Assembly: GCF_001431725.1 (NCBI RefSeq)
Contig: NZ_CP013106.1
Coordinates: 2,604,001-2,668,000 of the forward strand
DNA length: 64,000 nt
DNA from: Halomonas huangheensis
Lineage (GTDB): Bacteria > Pseudomonadota > Gammaproteobacteria > Pseudomonadales > Halomonadaceae
Direction of reading: 5' to 3'
Part shown: positions 19,106 to 27,603 of the stretch, in pieces
Layout of the letters: every line of letters starts with the position of its first letter
Position numbering within the stretch: position 1 is the stretch's first letter
Position numbers and translations under genes: made by a program
Notes under the pieces: generated by a model
Database searches by the model: none
What the model saw: the letters and a program-made list of their open reading frames with translations, nothing else
What the model was told of the DNA's origin: nothing

Positions 19106-20869
19106 ATGGAAGCGCTGACTCAACGCTTGCACGACAAGCTGGAGCAACGATTGCTCGAAGAAGGACTACTGACTGCACGGCAGATAAAGGATGCTGCCCA
19201 TGCAGCCAGACAGGACGACATGCAATTGCTCGATCATCTGGTCGAGTCCAGACAAGTCAGCGCACTGCCCCTGGCACGCATCGCCGCCGAGATACATGGC
19301 GTACCGCTGGCGGACCTCGAGGGTATTGAGCCGGCAGACCTGCCCTCGCCTTCCAGCTTTCCCGAATCGCTGCTGCGCGAGAACGACCTTCTGCCACTGG
19401 CCTACGACGGCTACTGGCTTCGCGTCGCAATACCCTGCCCATCACGCCTGGCACACCTGAATGAACTTGAACGTTTTACCGGCCACGGCGTCGCCGTGCA
19501 ATTGGCCCCTGCCGACCGTTTACGAGCGCTGCTGGATGCATGGCTCCGGGACGACACCACACGTCAGGACGCCTGCCCGAATGTCTCCAGGGCACTGGAT
19601 GAGCTCAATGAAGACGCCAACAAGAACCCTTACTCAACCGCGATTTCCAGCCTTGTTGATCAACGCGATGACGCCCCGGTGGTCAAGTTCGTCAACTCGA
19701 TCCTGCGTGATGCGGTACGCCGGGGCGCTTCAGATATCCATTTCGAGCCCTTCGAAGACTGTTATCGAGTGCGCATGCGCATCGATGGAATCCTCCACGA
19801 AATGGCACAGCCGCCGACTGCCATGCAGGCTCGCGTGGCATCTCGCCTGAAGGTCATGGCTCAGTTGGATATCTCGGAGCGCCGACTCCCTCAGGACGGT
19901 GCGATCAAGATCAACGTCAAGGATGGGAAATCGGTCGACTTTCGCGTCAGTTCACTGCCCACCGTCAACGGCGAGAAGGTCGTCCTGCGCCTGCTGGACC
20001 CCGTTGCCAGCCATATCCATATCGATGCGCTGGGCATGACTACCGAGCAACGCCAATTACTGCGCAGTGCCCTGGCTCGCCCTCAGGGCATGATTCTGGT
20101 CACCGGCCCTACGGGCAGTGGCAAGACCGTTACGCTCTATTCGGGTATCCACCTGCTCAACCAGATCGATCGCAATATCTGCACCGCGGAGGACCCAGTC
20201 GAAATCAAGGTTCCGGGCATCAATCAGCTCAACGTTCAGCCACGCATCGGTCTCGACTTCGCTCAGGCGTTACGCGCCTTTCTGCGTCAGGATCCGGACG
20301 TGGTAATGGTCGGCGAGATCCGCGACCGTGAGACGGCGGAGATTGCCATCAAGGCCGCACAGACAGGTCATCTGGTGCTGTCCACGCTACACACCAACTC
20401 GGCGGCGGATACCCTTGTTCGACTCACCAATATGGGCGTCGCCGCCTTCAATGTCGCCAGTGCTGTCAGCCTGATCATTGCCCAGCGGCTGGTGCGCACA
20501 CTTTGTCCTCACTGCCGACGACCGGAGGAGCTGTCCTCCGACGCGCGTGCCCACCTGGGTCTTGATGCCGCTCGGTGTGAGACGGCCACCCTTTACGCCC
20601 CTCAGGGCTGCGCACACTGCAATGAAGGCTATCGTGGCCGAACCGGGATTTTTGAGGTCGTGCCCATCAGCCCCGCAATCCGCCAGCGCATTCTTGAGTA
20701 CGCCGGCACTGATGAGCTGAGGCTGCTGGCCCAGAACGAAGGCCACCGGAACCTGTGGCAAAGCGGTCTGGAGTTGGTGTTGAACGGCGTCACCAGCCTG
20801 AACGAGCTGCACCGTGTCGCCCAATCACCGCAATGCCGACACAACCACGCTGCCAGAGGTGAAGAATGA
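19106..20869 (+). CDS. pilB: Type IV pilus assembly ATPase
   Basis: 587 residues. This is the hexameric cytoplasmic ATPase that drives pilus extension. An N-terminal MshE/GspE-N type domain (ADLEGIEPADLP) precedes the ATPase core: Walker A GPTGSGKTVTLYSG, Asp box SDIHFEPFEDCYRVRMRIDG, Walker B DVVMVGEIRDRETAEIA and His box HLVLSTLHTNSAADT. A four-cysteine metal site (CPHCRRP and CAHCNEGY) lies near the C-terminus. ATG 19106, preceded by AGAGGA, was chosen; the open frame upstream of it has no family resemblance. Its stop overlaps the pilC start by four bases (ATGA). Confidence 0.93.
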   Translation: MEALTQRLHDKLEQRLLEEGLLTARQIKDAAHAARQDDMQLLDHLVESRQVSALPLARIAAEIHGVPLADLEGIEPADLPSPSSFPESLLRENDLLPLAYDGYWLRVAIPCPSRLAHLNELERFTGHGVAVQLAPADRLRALLDAWLRDDTTRQDACPNVSRALDELNEDANKNPYSTAISSLVDQRDDAPVVKFVNSILRDAVRRGASDIHFEPFEDCYRVRMRIDGILHEMAQPPTAMQARVASRLKVMAQLDISERRLPQDGAIKINVKDGKSVDFRVSSLPTVNGEKVVLRLLDPVASHIHIDALGMTTEQRQLLRSALARPQGMILVTGPTGSGKTVTLYSGIHLLNQIDRNICTAEDPVEIKVPGINQLNVQPRIGLDFAQALRAFLRQDPDVVMVGEIRDRETAEIAIKAAQTGHLVLSTLHTNSAADTLVRLTNMGVAAFNVASAVSLIIAQRLVRTLCPHCRRPEELSSDARAHLGLDAARCETATLYAPQGCAHCNEGYRGRTGIFEVVPISPAIRQRILEYAGTDELRLLAQNEGHRNLWQSGLELVLNGVTSLNELHRVAQSPQCRHNHAARGEE

Positions 20870-22089
20870 AACATCAATCACCTCGGGGAATGGAGCTCTA
20901 TCACTGGCACTGGACCGGACGCAGCAAGGATGGCCGGCGGCTCTCCGGTGAGATCGTTGCTCACCAGCGCAGCGAGATACAGCAACAACTGCGCGATCAG
21001 GGCATTGCGGTAAAAGGCCTGCGCCAGGGGCGTCGCTGGCGCTCTCGCCGTGGGCGCATTCAGCCACGTGACATCATGCATTTCTCCCGCCAGCTGGCCG
21101 AACTGTTACAGGCCAGCATTCCACTGCCTCAGGCGCTGGGGGTACTGGCAACAAGCCTCAACAATCCCGCCATGCGGTCGCTGGTGCTGAATCTACGCCA
21201 ACAGGTTTCCGACGGCGCCAGTTTATCGCGGGCCCTGCACCACTTCCCTCGGCACTTCGATGCCCTGTATTGCAGCATGGTGGAGGCCGGCGAACAGTCC
21301 GGTCGTCTTGACCAACTGCTGAAACGACTGGCCGAGCACCTGGAACGTCGAGAGTCGCTTGCAGGACGAGTGCGCAAGGCTCTGTGGTATCCCGCCTGCG
21401 TGGTACTGGTGGGCCTGTTGATCACCGCCATTCTACTGACCAGGGTCGTGCCACAATTCGAACAGATGTTCGCCAGCTTCGGCGCCGAATTACCACCACT
21501 GACGAGAATGACATTGTCGCTTTCGGCGTTGGCACGAGAGTGGTGGCTCACGGCGAGCCTGCTGGCGGTGTCATGTGGCTTTCTTCTGCGGGCGGGACTG
21601 TATCGCTCCCCCACACTGCGATTAGCCACCGAGCGCATGATGAGGCGGCTTCCGGCGATTGGCATGGTGTTGGAGCGCGCTGCCGTGGCTCGCTTCTGCC
21701 GTACGCTATCCGCCACCCATGCCGCCGACGTTCCGTTGGTGGACGGGCTAACCACCGCCAGCGGCGCCACCGACAGCCATATCTATCGCCAGGCCATCAA
21801 CGCCATCAGAGAGGATATCGCCAGCGGGCAGCAGCTGTACTTTGCGATGCACAACAGCCGGCAATTCCCGACGTTGGCCATTCAGCTGGTTCGGATCGGC
21901 GAGGAGTCGGGCACGCTGAATACCATGCTGACACGCCTGGCGGAATACTATGAGGAAGACGTTGAACGACGTGCCGATACGCTGACGACACTTCTCGAAC
22001 CACTGATCATCGTGGTGCTGGGAGTGCTGGTGGGCGGGTTGATACTGTCGATGTACCTACCCATTCTCGAACTGGGGAATGTGATGTAG
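20866..22089 (+). CDS. pilC: Type IV pilus inner-membrane platform protein
   Basis: 407 residues with two T2SF domains, the standard layout of the PilC/GspF platform that connects PilB to the growing pilus. The soluble N-terminal region contains RDIMHFSRQLAELLQASIPLPQAL. Membrane segments lie near YPACVVLVGLLITAILL and at the C-terminus (VVLGVLVGGLILSMYLPIL). The second T2SF copy begins ARFCRTLSATHAADVPLVDGL. It is translationally coupled to pilB. In most pilBCD operons the prepilin peptidase pilD follows; here the gene is followed by a heptad repeat tract and pilD is absent. Confidence 0.92.
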   Translation: MKHQSPRGMELYHWHWTGRSKDGRRLSGEIVAHQRSEIQQQLRDQGIAVKGLRQGRRWRSRRGRIQPRDIMHFSRQLAELLQASIPLPQALGVLATSLNNPAMRSLVLNLRQQVSDGASLSRALHHFPRHFDALYCSMVEAGEQSGRLDQLLKRLAEHLERRESLAGRVRKALWYPACVVLVGLLITAILLTRVVPQFEQMFASFGAELPPLTRMTLSLSALAREWWLTASLLAVSCGFLLRAGLYRSPTLRLATERMMRRLPAIGMVLERAAVARFCRTLSATHAADVPLVDGLTTASGATDSHIYRQAINAIREDIASGQQLYFAMHNSRQFPTLAIQLVRIGEESGTLNTMLTRLAEYYEEDVERRADTLTTLLEPLIIVVLGVLVGGLILSMYLPILELGNVM

Positions 22090-22103
22090 GTAGGAGTTAT
22101 AAG

Positions 22104-22215
22104 GGGTAAGAGGTAAGAGGTAAGAGACAAGAGGTAAGAGGTAAGAGGTAAGAGACAAGAGACAAGAGACAAGAGACAAGAGACAAGAGACAAGAGACAA
22201 GAGACAAGAGACAAG
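22104..22215 (+). repeat. Sixteen-copy heptanucleotide tandem repeat downstream of pilC
   Basis: Uninterrupted seven-base units: one GGGTAAG, two AGGTAAG, one AGACAAG, three AGGTAAG and nine AGACAAG. It starts 14 bases after the pilC stop codon. The purine-rich run is a candidate for slipped-strand length variation. Single units of the same GGTAAGAG type occur at several other intergenic sites in the window. Confidence 0.95.
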
Positions 22216-22329
22216 AAGAATCGTTGGTGTGCCCTCGAAAAAGCAAACACCGAGGTCTTGCCTTTTAACCGCGAAGCAGCGCTGTACAACTCGCAGCTCT
22301 AGACTCAGTGCTTACGGTCGGTCTGGTGC

Positions 22330-22848
22330 TCAGTCATGCAGCCAGACTGGGGTGCCTGGGGGGGCGTCAGCGAACAGTCGCAGCAGGTCGTCGTCACGCA
22401 TGCGGATGCAACCATGGGAGGCTGCGATGCCCATTGGGCGGTCTGACGGGGTGCCATGGAAATAGATATAGCGACGCTGGGAGTCGACCTGACCACCTCG
22501 ATTGAACCCCGGCTCCAAGCCGGATAACCAGAGAATCCGTGTCAGGATCCAATCCCGCTCCGGGTGGGTGGTGCCAAGCGCCTGATCATAGACCTCTCCG
22601 GTGGACCGCCGTCCTCGAAAAACCGTGCCGCGAGGCTGGTCTGCGCCAATCGAGGCGCGTATCACATGCCAGCCTAGAGGTGTCTGACCGCTACCTTCAC
22701 GCTGACCGGTGCCCGCTTCCCCGGTAGACACTGAACAATGCCAATCCTGTTGCTCGCCGCGCCAGAACGTCAGGCGCTGAGTGTCGGTGTTGACCTCCAC
22801 CCAGCTCCCTTCTGTTGGCGGCAGTGCATCAAGCGCCGGTGTATGCAT
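22330..22848 (-). CDS. L,D-transpeptidase (YkuD) family protein without a signal peptide
   Basis: 172 residues. The YkuD active site is present: IYFHGTP upstream and SHGCIRMRDDDLLRLF with the nucleophilic cysteine. Family enzymes form 3-3 peptidoglycan cross-links or attach proteins to peptidoglycan in the periplasm. No signal peptide or membrane segment is visible (MHTPALDALPPTEGSWVEVN), so either export uses another route or the enzyme acts elsewhere. Its ATG overlaps the psrA stop by one base (TGATG), so both are probably translated from one mRNA. No LysM or other binding domain is present. Confidence 0.82.
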   Translation of the reverse strand: MHTPALDALPPTEGSWVEVNTDTQRLTFWRGEQQDWHCSVSTGEAGTGQREGSGQTPLGWHVIRASIGADQPRGTVFRGRRSTGEVYDQALGTTHPERDWILTRILWLSGLEPGFNRGGQVDSQRRYIYFHGTPSDRPMGIAASHGCIRMRDDDLLRLFADAPPGTPVWLHD

Positions 22849-23549
22849 CAGTTCACCGCTCCTTTCCCTTCACTGACCAAGGCGCTAGTGGATTCTGCCT
22901 GCTCCAGACCACCTTCCGGCAGCGGCGCATTCATGGCCGCAACGACAACCGGACTCATACGCCGCACCAGATCCCTGACCGAGACATGCTCACCATAGTC
23001 CTTTTCGGCGATATCACGCAGCGCATCCAGGCCAGAGAAGGTAAATATGACGGTCCCCAGTACAAAGTGCAGACGCCAGAAACGCTCGGCGTCCGGCAGC
23101 TCTGGGGTCGCCTCGCGCACGAGGGCTACAAAACGTGTAAAGACGGTACCGAATTCATCCTGAATATAACGGCGCAAGTGCCCCTGCGCCTGACTATAGG
23201 CCAGCCCCAGCAGGCGCATGAATACCTTGAGACTGTGCTTCTCGGCAGGAACCTCCAGCACAGTGCGCGCCATGGTTTCCAGCAACACCTCAAGGGGAAT
23301 GACCTTCTCGCCATAATCCGCCTCCAGCGCATCGATCGCTGCGTGGAAGCGCTCGGAAAACGGCTCCAGATAACGGGCAAATACTGCCTGGATCAACGAC
23401 TTCTTTGAACCGAAGTGGTAGTTGACCGCAGCCAGGTTGACCTTGGCCTTGCCGGTGATGTTGCGCAGAGAGGTTTCAGCGAAGCCACGTTCAGCAAAAA
23501 GCACCTCGGCGGTGTCGAGGATACGGGTCATGGTGTCAGGCTGGCCCAT
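22848..23549 (-). CDS. psrA: TetR-family fatty-acid-responsive regulator PsrA
   Basis: 233 residues. The N-terminal helix-turn-helix reads ILDTAEVLFAERGFAETSLRNIT and VNLAAVNYHFGSKKSLIQAVF, which I recognise as the PsrA type. VFMRLLGLAYSQAQGHLRRYIQ in the ligand domain is also close to Pseudomonas PsrA. PsrA represses its own gene and beta-oxidation genes and is released by long-chain fatty acids; in Pseudomonas it also activates rpoS. The divergent neighbour is lexA, the same pairing as in Pseudomonas. A textbook PsrA operator lies 99 bases upstream of its start (23648-23661), so autoregulation is likely. Confidence 0.88.
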   Translation of the reverse strand: MGQPDTMTRILDTAEVLFAERGFAETSLRNITGKAKVNLAAVNYHFGSKKSLIQAVFARYLEPFSERFHAAIDALEADYGEKVIPLEVLLETMARTVLEVPAEKHSLKVFMRLLGLAYSQAQGHLRRYIQDEFGTVFTRFVALVREATPELPDAERFWRLHFVLGTVIFTFSGLDALRDIAEKDYGEHVSVRDLVRRMSPVVVAAMNAPLPEGGLEQAESTSALVSEGKGAVN

Positions 23550-23647
23550 AATCAGGCTCCGTTTTCAGAGGAAAAGCTGAAGGTGAAATGGCGCGGGGAG
23601 AGCGCCGGTTGCCGATACTGAATTCACCCACTGCCGCTTCCCGGTTG

Positions 23648-23661
23648 GAAACAATTGTTTG
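23648..23661. promoter_or_regulatory. PsrA operator
   Basis: GAAACAATTGTTTG matches the published PsrA motif (G/C)AAAC-N2-4-GTTT(G/C) exactly with a four-base spacer. It sits in the psrA-lexA intergenic region, 99 bases from the psrA start, a position suited to autorepression. Confidence 0.8.
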
Positions 23662-23780
23662 AATTCTTCCAAAAGTGTATGCGAGCAAGCGCGATGCCAC
23701 AATCAGTGTGGTGAAGATGATGTTTGAAACAGGCCATGGAATTACCCGCAAGGAACATTTTTACTGGATAGGCGTCCATA

Positions 23781-23796
23781 CTGTATACTTAACCAA
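23781..23796 (+). promoter_or_regulatory. Probable LexA box upstream of lexA
   Basis: CTGTATACTTAACCAA fits the gammaproteobacterial SOS box CTG-N10-CAG with one mismatch at the last base and the usual AT-rich centre. It lies 116 bases upstream of the lexA start, where autoregulation by LexA is expected. Confidence 0.5.
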
Positions 23797-23911
23797 GTAA
23801 CGTGTCTGACCATGGCCAGATGCCTGGCAGATAAAGTCCCATGATCACCGGGCCTGTGGCGTTGAAGGCCACAGTTTCATCTTCACAACCTCGCCGCCTG
23901 AGGGAGGCCGA

Positions 23912-24577
23912 ATGACACGTCCCCTGACTCCTCGCCAACAGAACGTCTATGACTTTATCGTCAAGACCATGAACGAGCTCGGTTATCCGCCAACCCGCGC
24001 CGAAATCTCGCGTGCGCTTGGCTTCCGTTCTCCCAACGCAGCAGAAGAGCATCTACGCGCCCTCGAGCGCAAAGGCGCCATCCGAGTAATTCGCGGCACC
24101 TCGCGTGGTATCCGTCTGCCAGCCCAGGAGAGCGATCCTGCCAACAGTTCAGATTCGCAGCCTGAAGCCAGCTCTCCCCAGGGGTTGCCGATAATCGGTG
24201 AAGTAGCAGCTGGTAGTCCGATTCTTGCTGCCGAGCATATCGACCGCTACTGCCCCCTACCTCCGGAATACTTCACCCCGCGCGCCGACTATCTGCTGCG
24301 CGTTCGCGGCCTGTCGATGAAGGATATCGGCATCCTCGAAGGTGACCTGCTGGCCGTGCATCGCACCGAGCGAATTCGCAACGGCCAGATTGTGGTGGCA
24401 CGCCTCGAGGAAGAAGTCACCGTCAAGCGCTTCCAGCGCGATGGCTATCGGGTAACCCTCGAAGCCGAAAACGAAGACTTCGCCCCGATTCAACTCGACC
24501 TGCGCCAGGACAGCCTGTCGATTGAAGGCATTGGAGTAGGAGTGATACGCGGCGGCAGCGGACAGTCACTGGGGTAA
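23912..24577 (+). CDS. lexA: SOS-response repressor and autoprotease LexA
   Basis: 221 residues. The N-terminal winged helix-turn-helix reads [28 protein letters not shown] and [22 protein letters not shown]. The self-cleavage Ala-Gly bond lies in [11 protein letters not shown]. The catalytic serine is in [12 protein letters not shown] and the lysine in EEEVTVKRF. RecA filaments trigger cleavage and derepression of SOS genes. The ribosome site GGGAGG lies eight bases before the start. The linker between the domains is longer than in E. coli LexA (202 residues), which accounts for the size. dinB, a typical LexA target, follows on the same strand. Confidence 0.96.
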   Translation: MTRPLTPRQQNVYDFIVKTMNELGYPPTRAEISRALGFRSPNAAEEHLRALERKGAIRVIRGTSRGIRLPAQESDPANSSDSQPEASSPQGLPIIGEVAAGSPILAAEHIDRYCPLPPEYFTPRADYLLRVRGLSMKDIGILEGDLLAVHRTERIRNGQIVVARLEEEVTVKRFQRDGYRVTLEAENEDFAPIQLDLRQDSLSIEGIGVGVIRGGSGQSLG

Positions 24578-24579
24578 CG

Positions 24580-24716
24580 AGCCGCGAGCTACGAGCTGTA
24601 CAGTGATGCCCCACAGTTCACAGGCCATGGCTCTCCCGAACAGGGATTTACTTACAGCTTGAGGCTTACAGCTTACAGCCCGAGCTGCTCGTAGCTCGTA
24701 GCTGAATAGAGATATC
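24580..24716. repeat. Palindromic intergenic element with AGCTCGTAGCTCG arms (lexA-dinB)
   Basis: The left arm reads GCGAGCTACGAGCTG (about 24588-24602) and the right arm CTGCTCGTAGCTCGTAGCTG (about 24685-24704), inverted relative to each other. TTACAGCTT-type direct repeats lie just inside the right arm. The same paired arms occur between groEL and trmJ, so this looks like a dispersed REP-like element filling the intergenic space. Confidence 0.6.
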
Positions 24717-24717
24717 C

Positions 24718-25773
24718 ATGCCTATTCGCAAGATCCTTCACGCCGACTGTGACTGCTTCTATGCCGCGGTGGAGATGCGCGACAATCCAGCGTTGCGAGA
24801 TATTCCTCTAGCGGTGGGCGGGTCCGCTGAACGGCGTGGAGTCATCACGACTTGCAACTATCCGGCACGCAAGTTCGGTATTCACTCGGCGATGCCTACC
24901 GCTCGGGCACTACGTCTGTGCCCGGAGCTAACCCTCGTCCCGCCGAATTTCGACAAGTATCGTGAAGTATCGGCACGGATTCAGGCGATCTTTCATGAGT
25001 TAACGCCATTGGTTGAGCCGCTGTCACTGGATGAAGCCTATCTGGATGTGACGGATGTCGAGGCTTTCCAGGGCAGCGCCACCTGGATGGCGCAATGGCT
25101 CAAGGCCGAGTGCCTCAAGCGCACGGGTATAACGGTATCAGTAGGTGCGGCTCCGGCACGCTTTCTGGCCAAGATTGCCAGTGACTGGGAAAAGCCGGAT
25201 GGGCTGACGGTGATTCGCCCGGACCAGGTCGATGCTTTCGTGCGCACTCTGCCGGTCAAGAAGTTGCATGGCGTCGGCCCCGCGACCAGTGCTCGCATGG
25301 AAGCCATGAACATTCACACCTGCGAGGACCTGCGAGCGCTGCCGATCGAGAAACTGCTTGATGAATTCGGCAAATTCGGTCGCCGCCTGTATGAGATGTC
25401 GCGCGGTATCGATGAGCGCCCGATCAACATCGAACGCGAGCGTAAATCGATCAGTGTAGAAACCACTTTCGAACGTGATCTGCCTGACCTGCCAAGCGTC
25501 AAGGGAGCCCTGACACCACTCTGCGAGAAGCTGAGCGAACGCGTTTCGCGCAACGGCAACCCGCCGCTGCTGTGCTTATTCGTCAAGATTCGCTTCGACG
25601 ACTTCACCACCACCAACCTGGAAGCACGCGGGCTGGCACCCGAACTGGAAAACTTCGACCATCTACTGGAACAGGCCTGGCAGCGCGCCCGACGTCCTGT
25701 ACGTCTGCTGGGTGTCGGAGTGAGGCTAGTGCCGGAAGAAGCCCGACTACAGCTGTCTCTCCCGTTTTCCTGA
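24718..25773 (+). CDS. dinB: DNA polymerase IV (Y family)
   Basis: 351 residues, full length. It is an error-prone translesion polymerase of the SOS response. The catalytic carboxylates are visible in ILHADCDCFYAAVE (first Asp) and EPLSLDEAYLDVTD (Asp-Glu pair). GVITTCNYPARKFGIHSAMP is the fingers segment, VKKLHGVGPATSARMEAMNI the helix-hairpin-helix thumb, and SVETTFERDLPDL the start of the little-finger domain. The C-terminus ends LQLSLPFS, an QLSLPF-type beta-clamp-binding motif. No clear LexA box was found immediately upstream; the element between lexA and dinB occupies that space. Confidence 0.96.
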   Translation: MPIRKILHADCDCFYAAVEMRDNPALRDIPLAVGGSAERRGVITTCNYPARKFGIHSAMPTARALRLCPELTLVPPNFDKYREVSARIQAIFHELTPLVEPLSLDEAYLDVTDVEAFQGSATWMAQWLKAECLKRTGITVSVGAAPARFLAKIASDWEKPDGLTVIRPDQVDAFVRTLPVKKLHGVGPATSARMEAMNIHTCEDLRALPIEKLLDEFGKFGRRLYEMSRGIDERPINIERERKSISVETTFERDLPDLPSVKGALTPLCEKLSERVSRNGNPPLLCLFVKIRFDDFTTTNLEARGLAPELENFDHLLEQAWQRARRPVRLLGVGVRLVPEEARLQLSLPFS

Positions 25774-25808
25774 AGCTCACCAAGGCAGAAACTCATCAAG
25801 GCAAGAGC

Positions 25809-26345
25809 TCAGCGGACACCTGGATACAACGGATACCCGGATAGATGACGACGCAGCGCGTGGCGCTCGTCATCCGCCATGGCGTCCGGCCAGAGCCAGA
25901 TCGTCGAACCACTCCAGCGCAAGGCAATCAACCGGGGACCGAGCGCCACACACTGCAACTTGATCGGCTGCCAATGCTCCCGCCCCGGGCTCCGCCACTC
26001 CCACCGCCCGGGTACCGCCGATAACTGCGCCTCGAGCCCGATCCGGCCCGAAGACATACTCGCACTCCCCGGGATCGAGGAGCCCGGCTTTGAGGAAACG
26101 GGGTCCGAGGCAGCCGAACCAGGGAAAGCCAACGCAGCGTCATCCACCAGACAACGTAACTGTCCTACAGGGCCCAGTCGCCAAGCCTGGATCAGCACTG
26201 CCGCTACGCAGGCCGTCAGGAGCGCCCCAACCGGAGAAGGTGTCAGCCAACCCGCAAGCAAACAGACTCCTGCCGCCAGAGCGCCCTGAACAAGATGCTG
26301 AGTCTCAGAGGCCGCGATTGTGACCGTGACCGCTACTCTCGGCAT
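25809..26345 (-). CDS. ygfX: YgfX/CptA-like membrane protein partnered with SdhE
   Basis: 178 residues. Two short hydrophobic segments near the N-terminus (LVQGALAAGVCLLAGWL and VGALLTACVAAVLIQAW) precede a soluble domain ending TIWLWPDAMADDERHALRRHL, which matches the C-terminal signature of E. coli YgfX. A low-complexity Pro/Ser/Gly insert (about residues 75-95) makes it longer than E. coli YgfX (135). YgfX is encoded with SdhE and has been called the toxin CptA, a name that remains debated. It overlaps the end of sdhE by 41 bases if ATG 26345 is used. TTG 26354 is the alternative start. Confidence 0.72.
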   Translation of the reverse strand: MPRVAVTVTIAASETQHLVQGALAAGVCLLAGWLTPSPVGALLTACVAAVLIQAWRLGPVGQLRCLVDDAALAFPGSAASDPVSSKPGSSIPGSASMSSGRIGLEAQLSAVPGRWEWRSPGREHWQPIKLQCVALGPRLIALRWSGSTIWLWPDAMADDERHALRRHLSGYPLYPGVR

Positions 26346-26646
26346 ATTCCACAATCATTTGAACGATTCTGCGACGCCTGGCATCTTCCGGCCACTCTCG
26401 TCGCATCAACCAGATGAACAGATCCTGGTCTTCCTCGGTGATCAACTCTCGGTAGGACGCCTTGTCCTCGTCGCCCAGCTCATCGTAACGATGCTCAAGA
26501 AACGGCAGCAGCAGCAGGTCCAACTCCCACATGCCCCGGCGTGAGTGCCAGTACAGGCGCTTGCGTTCAGCCTCGGCGGCTGAGGCCGCTGGTGATGATT
26601 GCTCCAAGGGAAACCTCTCGTTGGCCTTAGGGTGATGTGGCGACAT
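26305..26646 (-). CDS. sdhE: FAD assembly factor SdhE
   Basis: 113 residues. The RGMWELDLLLLPFLEHRYDEL segment carries the RGxxE motif needed for covalent FAD attachment to succinate dehydrogenase and fumarate reductase flavoproteins. LITEEDQDLFIWLMRREWPED completes the small helical fold. It has about 25 extra N-terminal residues compared with E. coli SdhE (88). The paired ygfX overlaps its 3' end on the same strand. Confidence 0.9.
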   Translation of the reverse strand: MSPHHPKANERFPLEQSSPAASAAEAERKRLYWHSRRGMWELDLLLLPFLEHRYDELGDEDKASYRELITEEDQDLFIWLMRREWPEDARRRRIVQMIVEYAESSGHGHNRGL

Positions 26647-26932
26647 TATACCTCAGAATGTAAGTTTCCCGTTGTCGAGGCCGCTGCGATTTTGCCTAAA
26701 CAGCAATCCAGCTGCCCTGATCCAGCAAGTGATTGTAGTGCGTTGTTTTATCAACAGTTGAAAAGTATGCTATCTAGAAGAGATGCGGCAAGCCTGAACC
26801 ATGTGAAGACTGCAAGCCGTCCTTCCGGGCGGTAACAACATACGGTTGCAAAGCCGGTTGCTAAACCCAGGGTTGTGGAGGCAGGAAGCGACACCTTCGC
26901 TCATCCCCAGGTGGGACTCACGGAGAAGACCG

Positions 26933-27229
26933 ATGACAAAGTCCGAACTGATAGAGCAGATTGCGATGCGGCAGCCAGAGCTGTCAGCCAAAGACGTGGA
27001 GGCTGCGGTACGCCTCATTCTCGATGACATCACTGATACGCTCGCCGAAGGCGGTAGAGTGGAGATTCGCGGTTTCGGTAGTTTCTCGTTGCACTACCGG
27101 GAGCCACGCCTTGGTCGCAACCCGAAGACTGGTGAAGCAGTCGCTCTCGACGGCAAATTCGTGCCACACTTCAAGCCCGGCAAGGAGCTGCGCGAACAGG
27201 TAGACGCCAGCCGTGCACTGGGTTACTGA
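26933..27229 (+). CDS. ihfB: Integration host factor beta subunit
   Basis: 98 residues. This DNA-bending nucleoid protein forms a heterodimer with Ihf[29 protein letters not shown] is the conserved beta-arm region, including RNPKTG with the intercalating proline. ATG 26933 was chosen; earlier in-frame sequence does not align with the family. rpsA, which precedes ihfB in most gammaproteobacteria, is not upstream here: the neighbour on that side is sdhE on the opposite strand, so ihfB must have its own promoter within about 290 bases. Confidence 0.95.
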   Translation: MTKSELIEQIAMRQPELSAKDVEAAVRLILDDITDTLAEGGRVEIRGFGSFSLHYREPRLGRNPKTGEAVALDGKFVPHFKPGKELREQVDASRALGY

Positions 27230-27232
27230 GCC

Positions 27233-27256
27233 GGCGGGCACGATTCGGTGCCTGCC
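27233..27256 (+). terminator. Hairpin between ihfB and lapA
   Basis: GGCGGGCAC and GTGCCTGCC form a nine-pair stem with one G-U pair and a six-base loop, immediately after the ihfB stop. No T-run follows, so it may be an attenuator or an mRNA-stabilising hairpin rather than a full terminator. Confidence 0.4.
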
Positions 27257-27296
27257 TCTATGGCTTGATGTCTAGACTTACAATGGGAATTCGCTC

Positions 27297-27602
27297 ATGC
27301 GTTGGCTCAAAGGCCTGATCATGGCCATCATTCTGCTGGTGGTTCTGCTCATCGGTATTCTGTTCGCGACCAACAACCAGCAGACCGTGCCTCTGGACCT
27401 GATCTGGATGCAGTTGCCCGAAGCATCACTATCGGTCTGGCTGCTGAGCGCACTGGCCATCGGTGTGATTCTTGGCATGCTCGCCATGAGTGGTGTCTAT
27501 CTGCGCCTGCGCACAACGCTGACCCGCGCTCAGCGTCACAATCAGCAGCAGCGCAAGGAGCTTGATCGTCTGCGTGTCCAGGAGATGAAGGAACTCCCCT
27601 GA
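27297..27602 (+). CDS. lapA: Lipopolysaccharide assembly protein A
   Basis: 101 residues. Two membrane helices (GLIMAIILLVVLLIGILFA and LSVWLLSALAIGVILGMLAM) are followed by a basic cytoplasmic helix rich in Arg and Gln. NNQQTVPLDLIWMQLP between the helices is the typical LapA (YciS) periplasmic loop. With LapB it acts in the inner membrane in regulating LpxC stability and coordinating LPS synthesis. The order ihfB-lapA-lapB is conserved in gammaproteobacteria. lapB starts one base after its stop. Confidence 0.9.
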   Translation: MRWLKGLIMAIILLVVLLIGILFATNNQQTVPLDLIWMQLPEASLSVWLLSALAIGVILGMLAMSGVYLRLRTTLTRAQRHNQQQRKELDRLRVQEMKELP

Positions 27603-27603
27603 A

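Noticed and set aside
22104..22215. CRISPR or attachment site
   Set aside because: Seven-base units without spacers; no integrase or other mobile-element gene nearby.
23719..23729. Second PsrA half-site pair (GTTTGAAAC)
   Set aside because: The half-sites are in reverse order and overlap, unlike the PsrA operator.
24590..24610. LexA box upstream of dinB (CTGTACAG)
   Set aside because: The spacing is far short of CTG-N10-CAG, and the sequence is part of the palindromic element.
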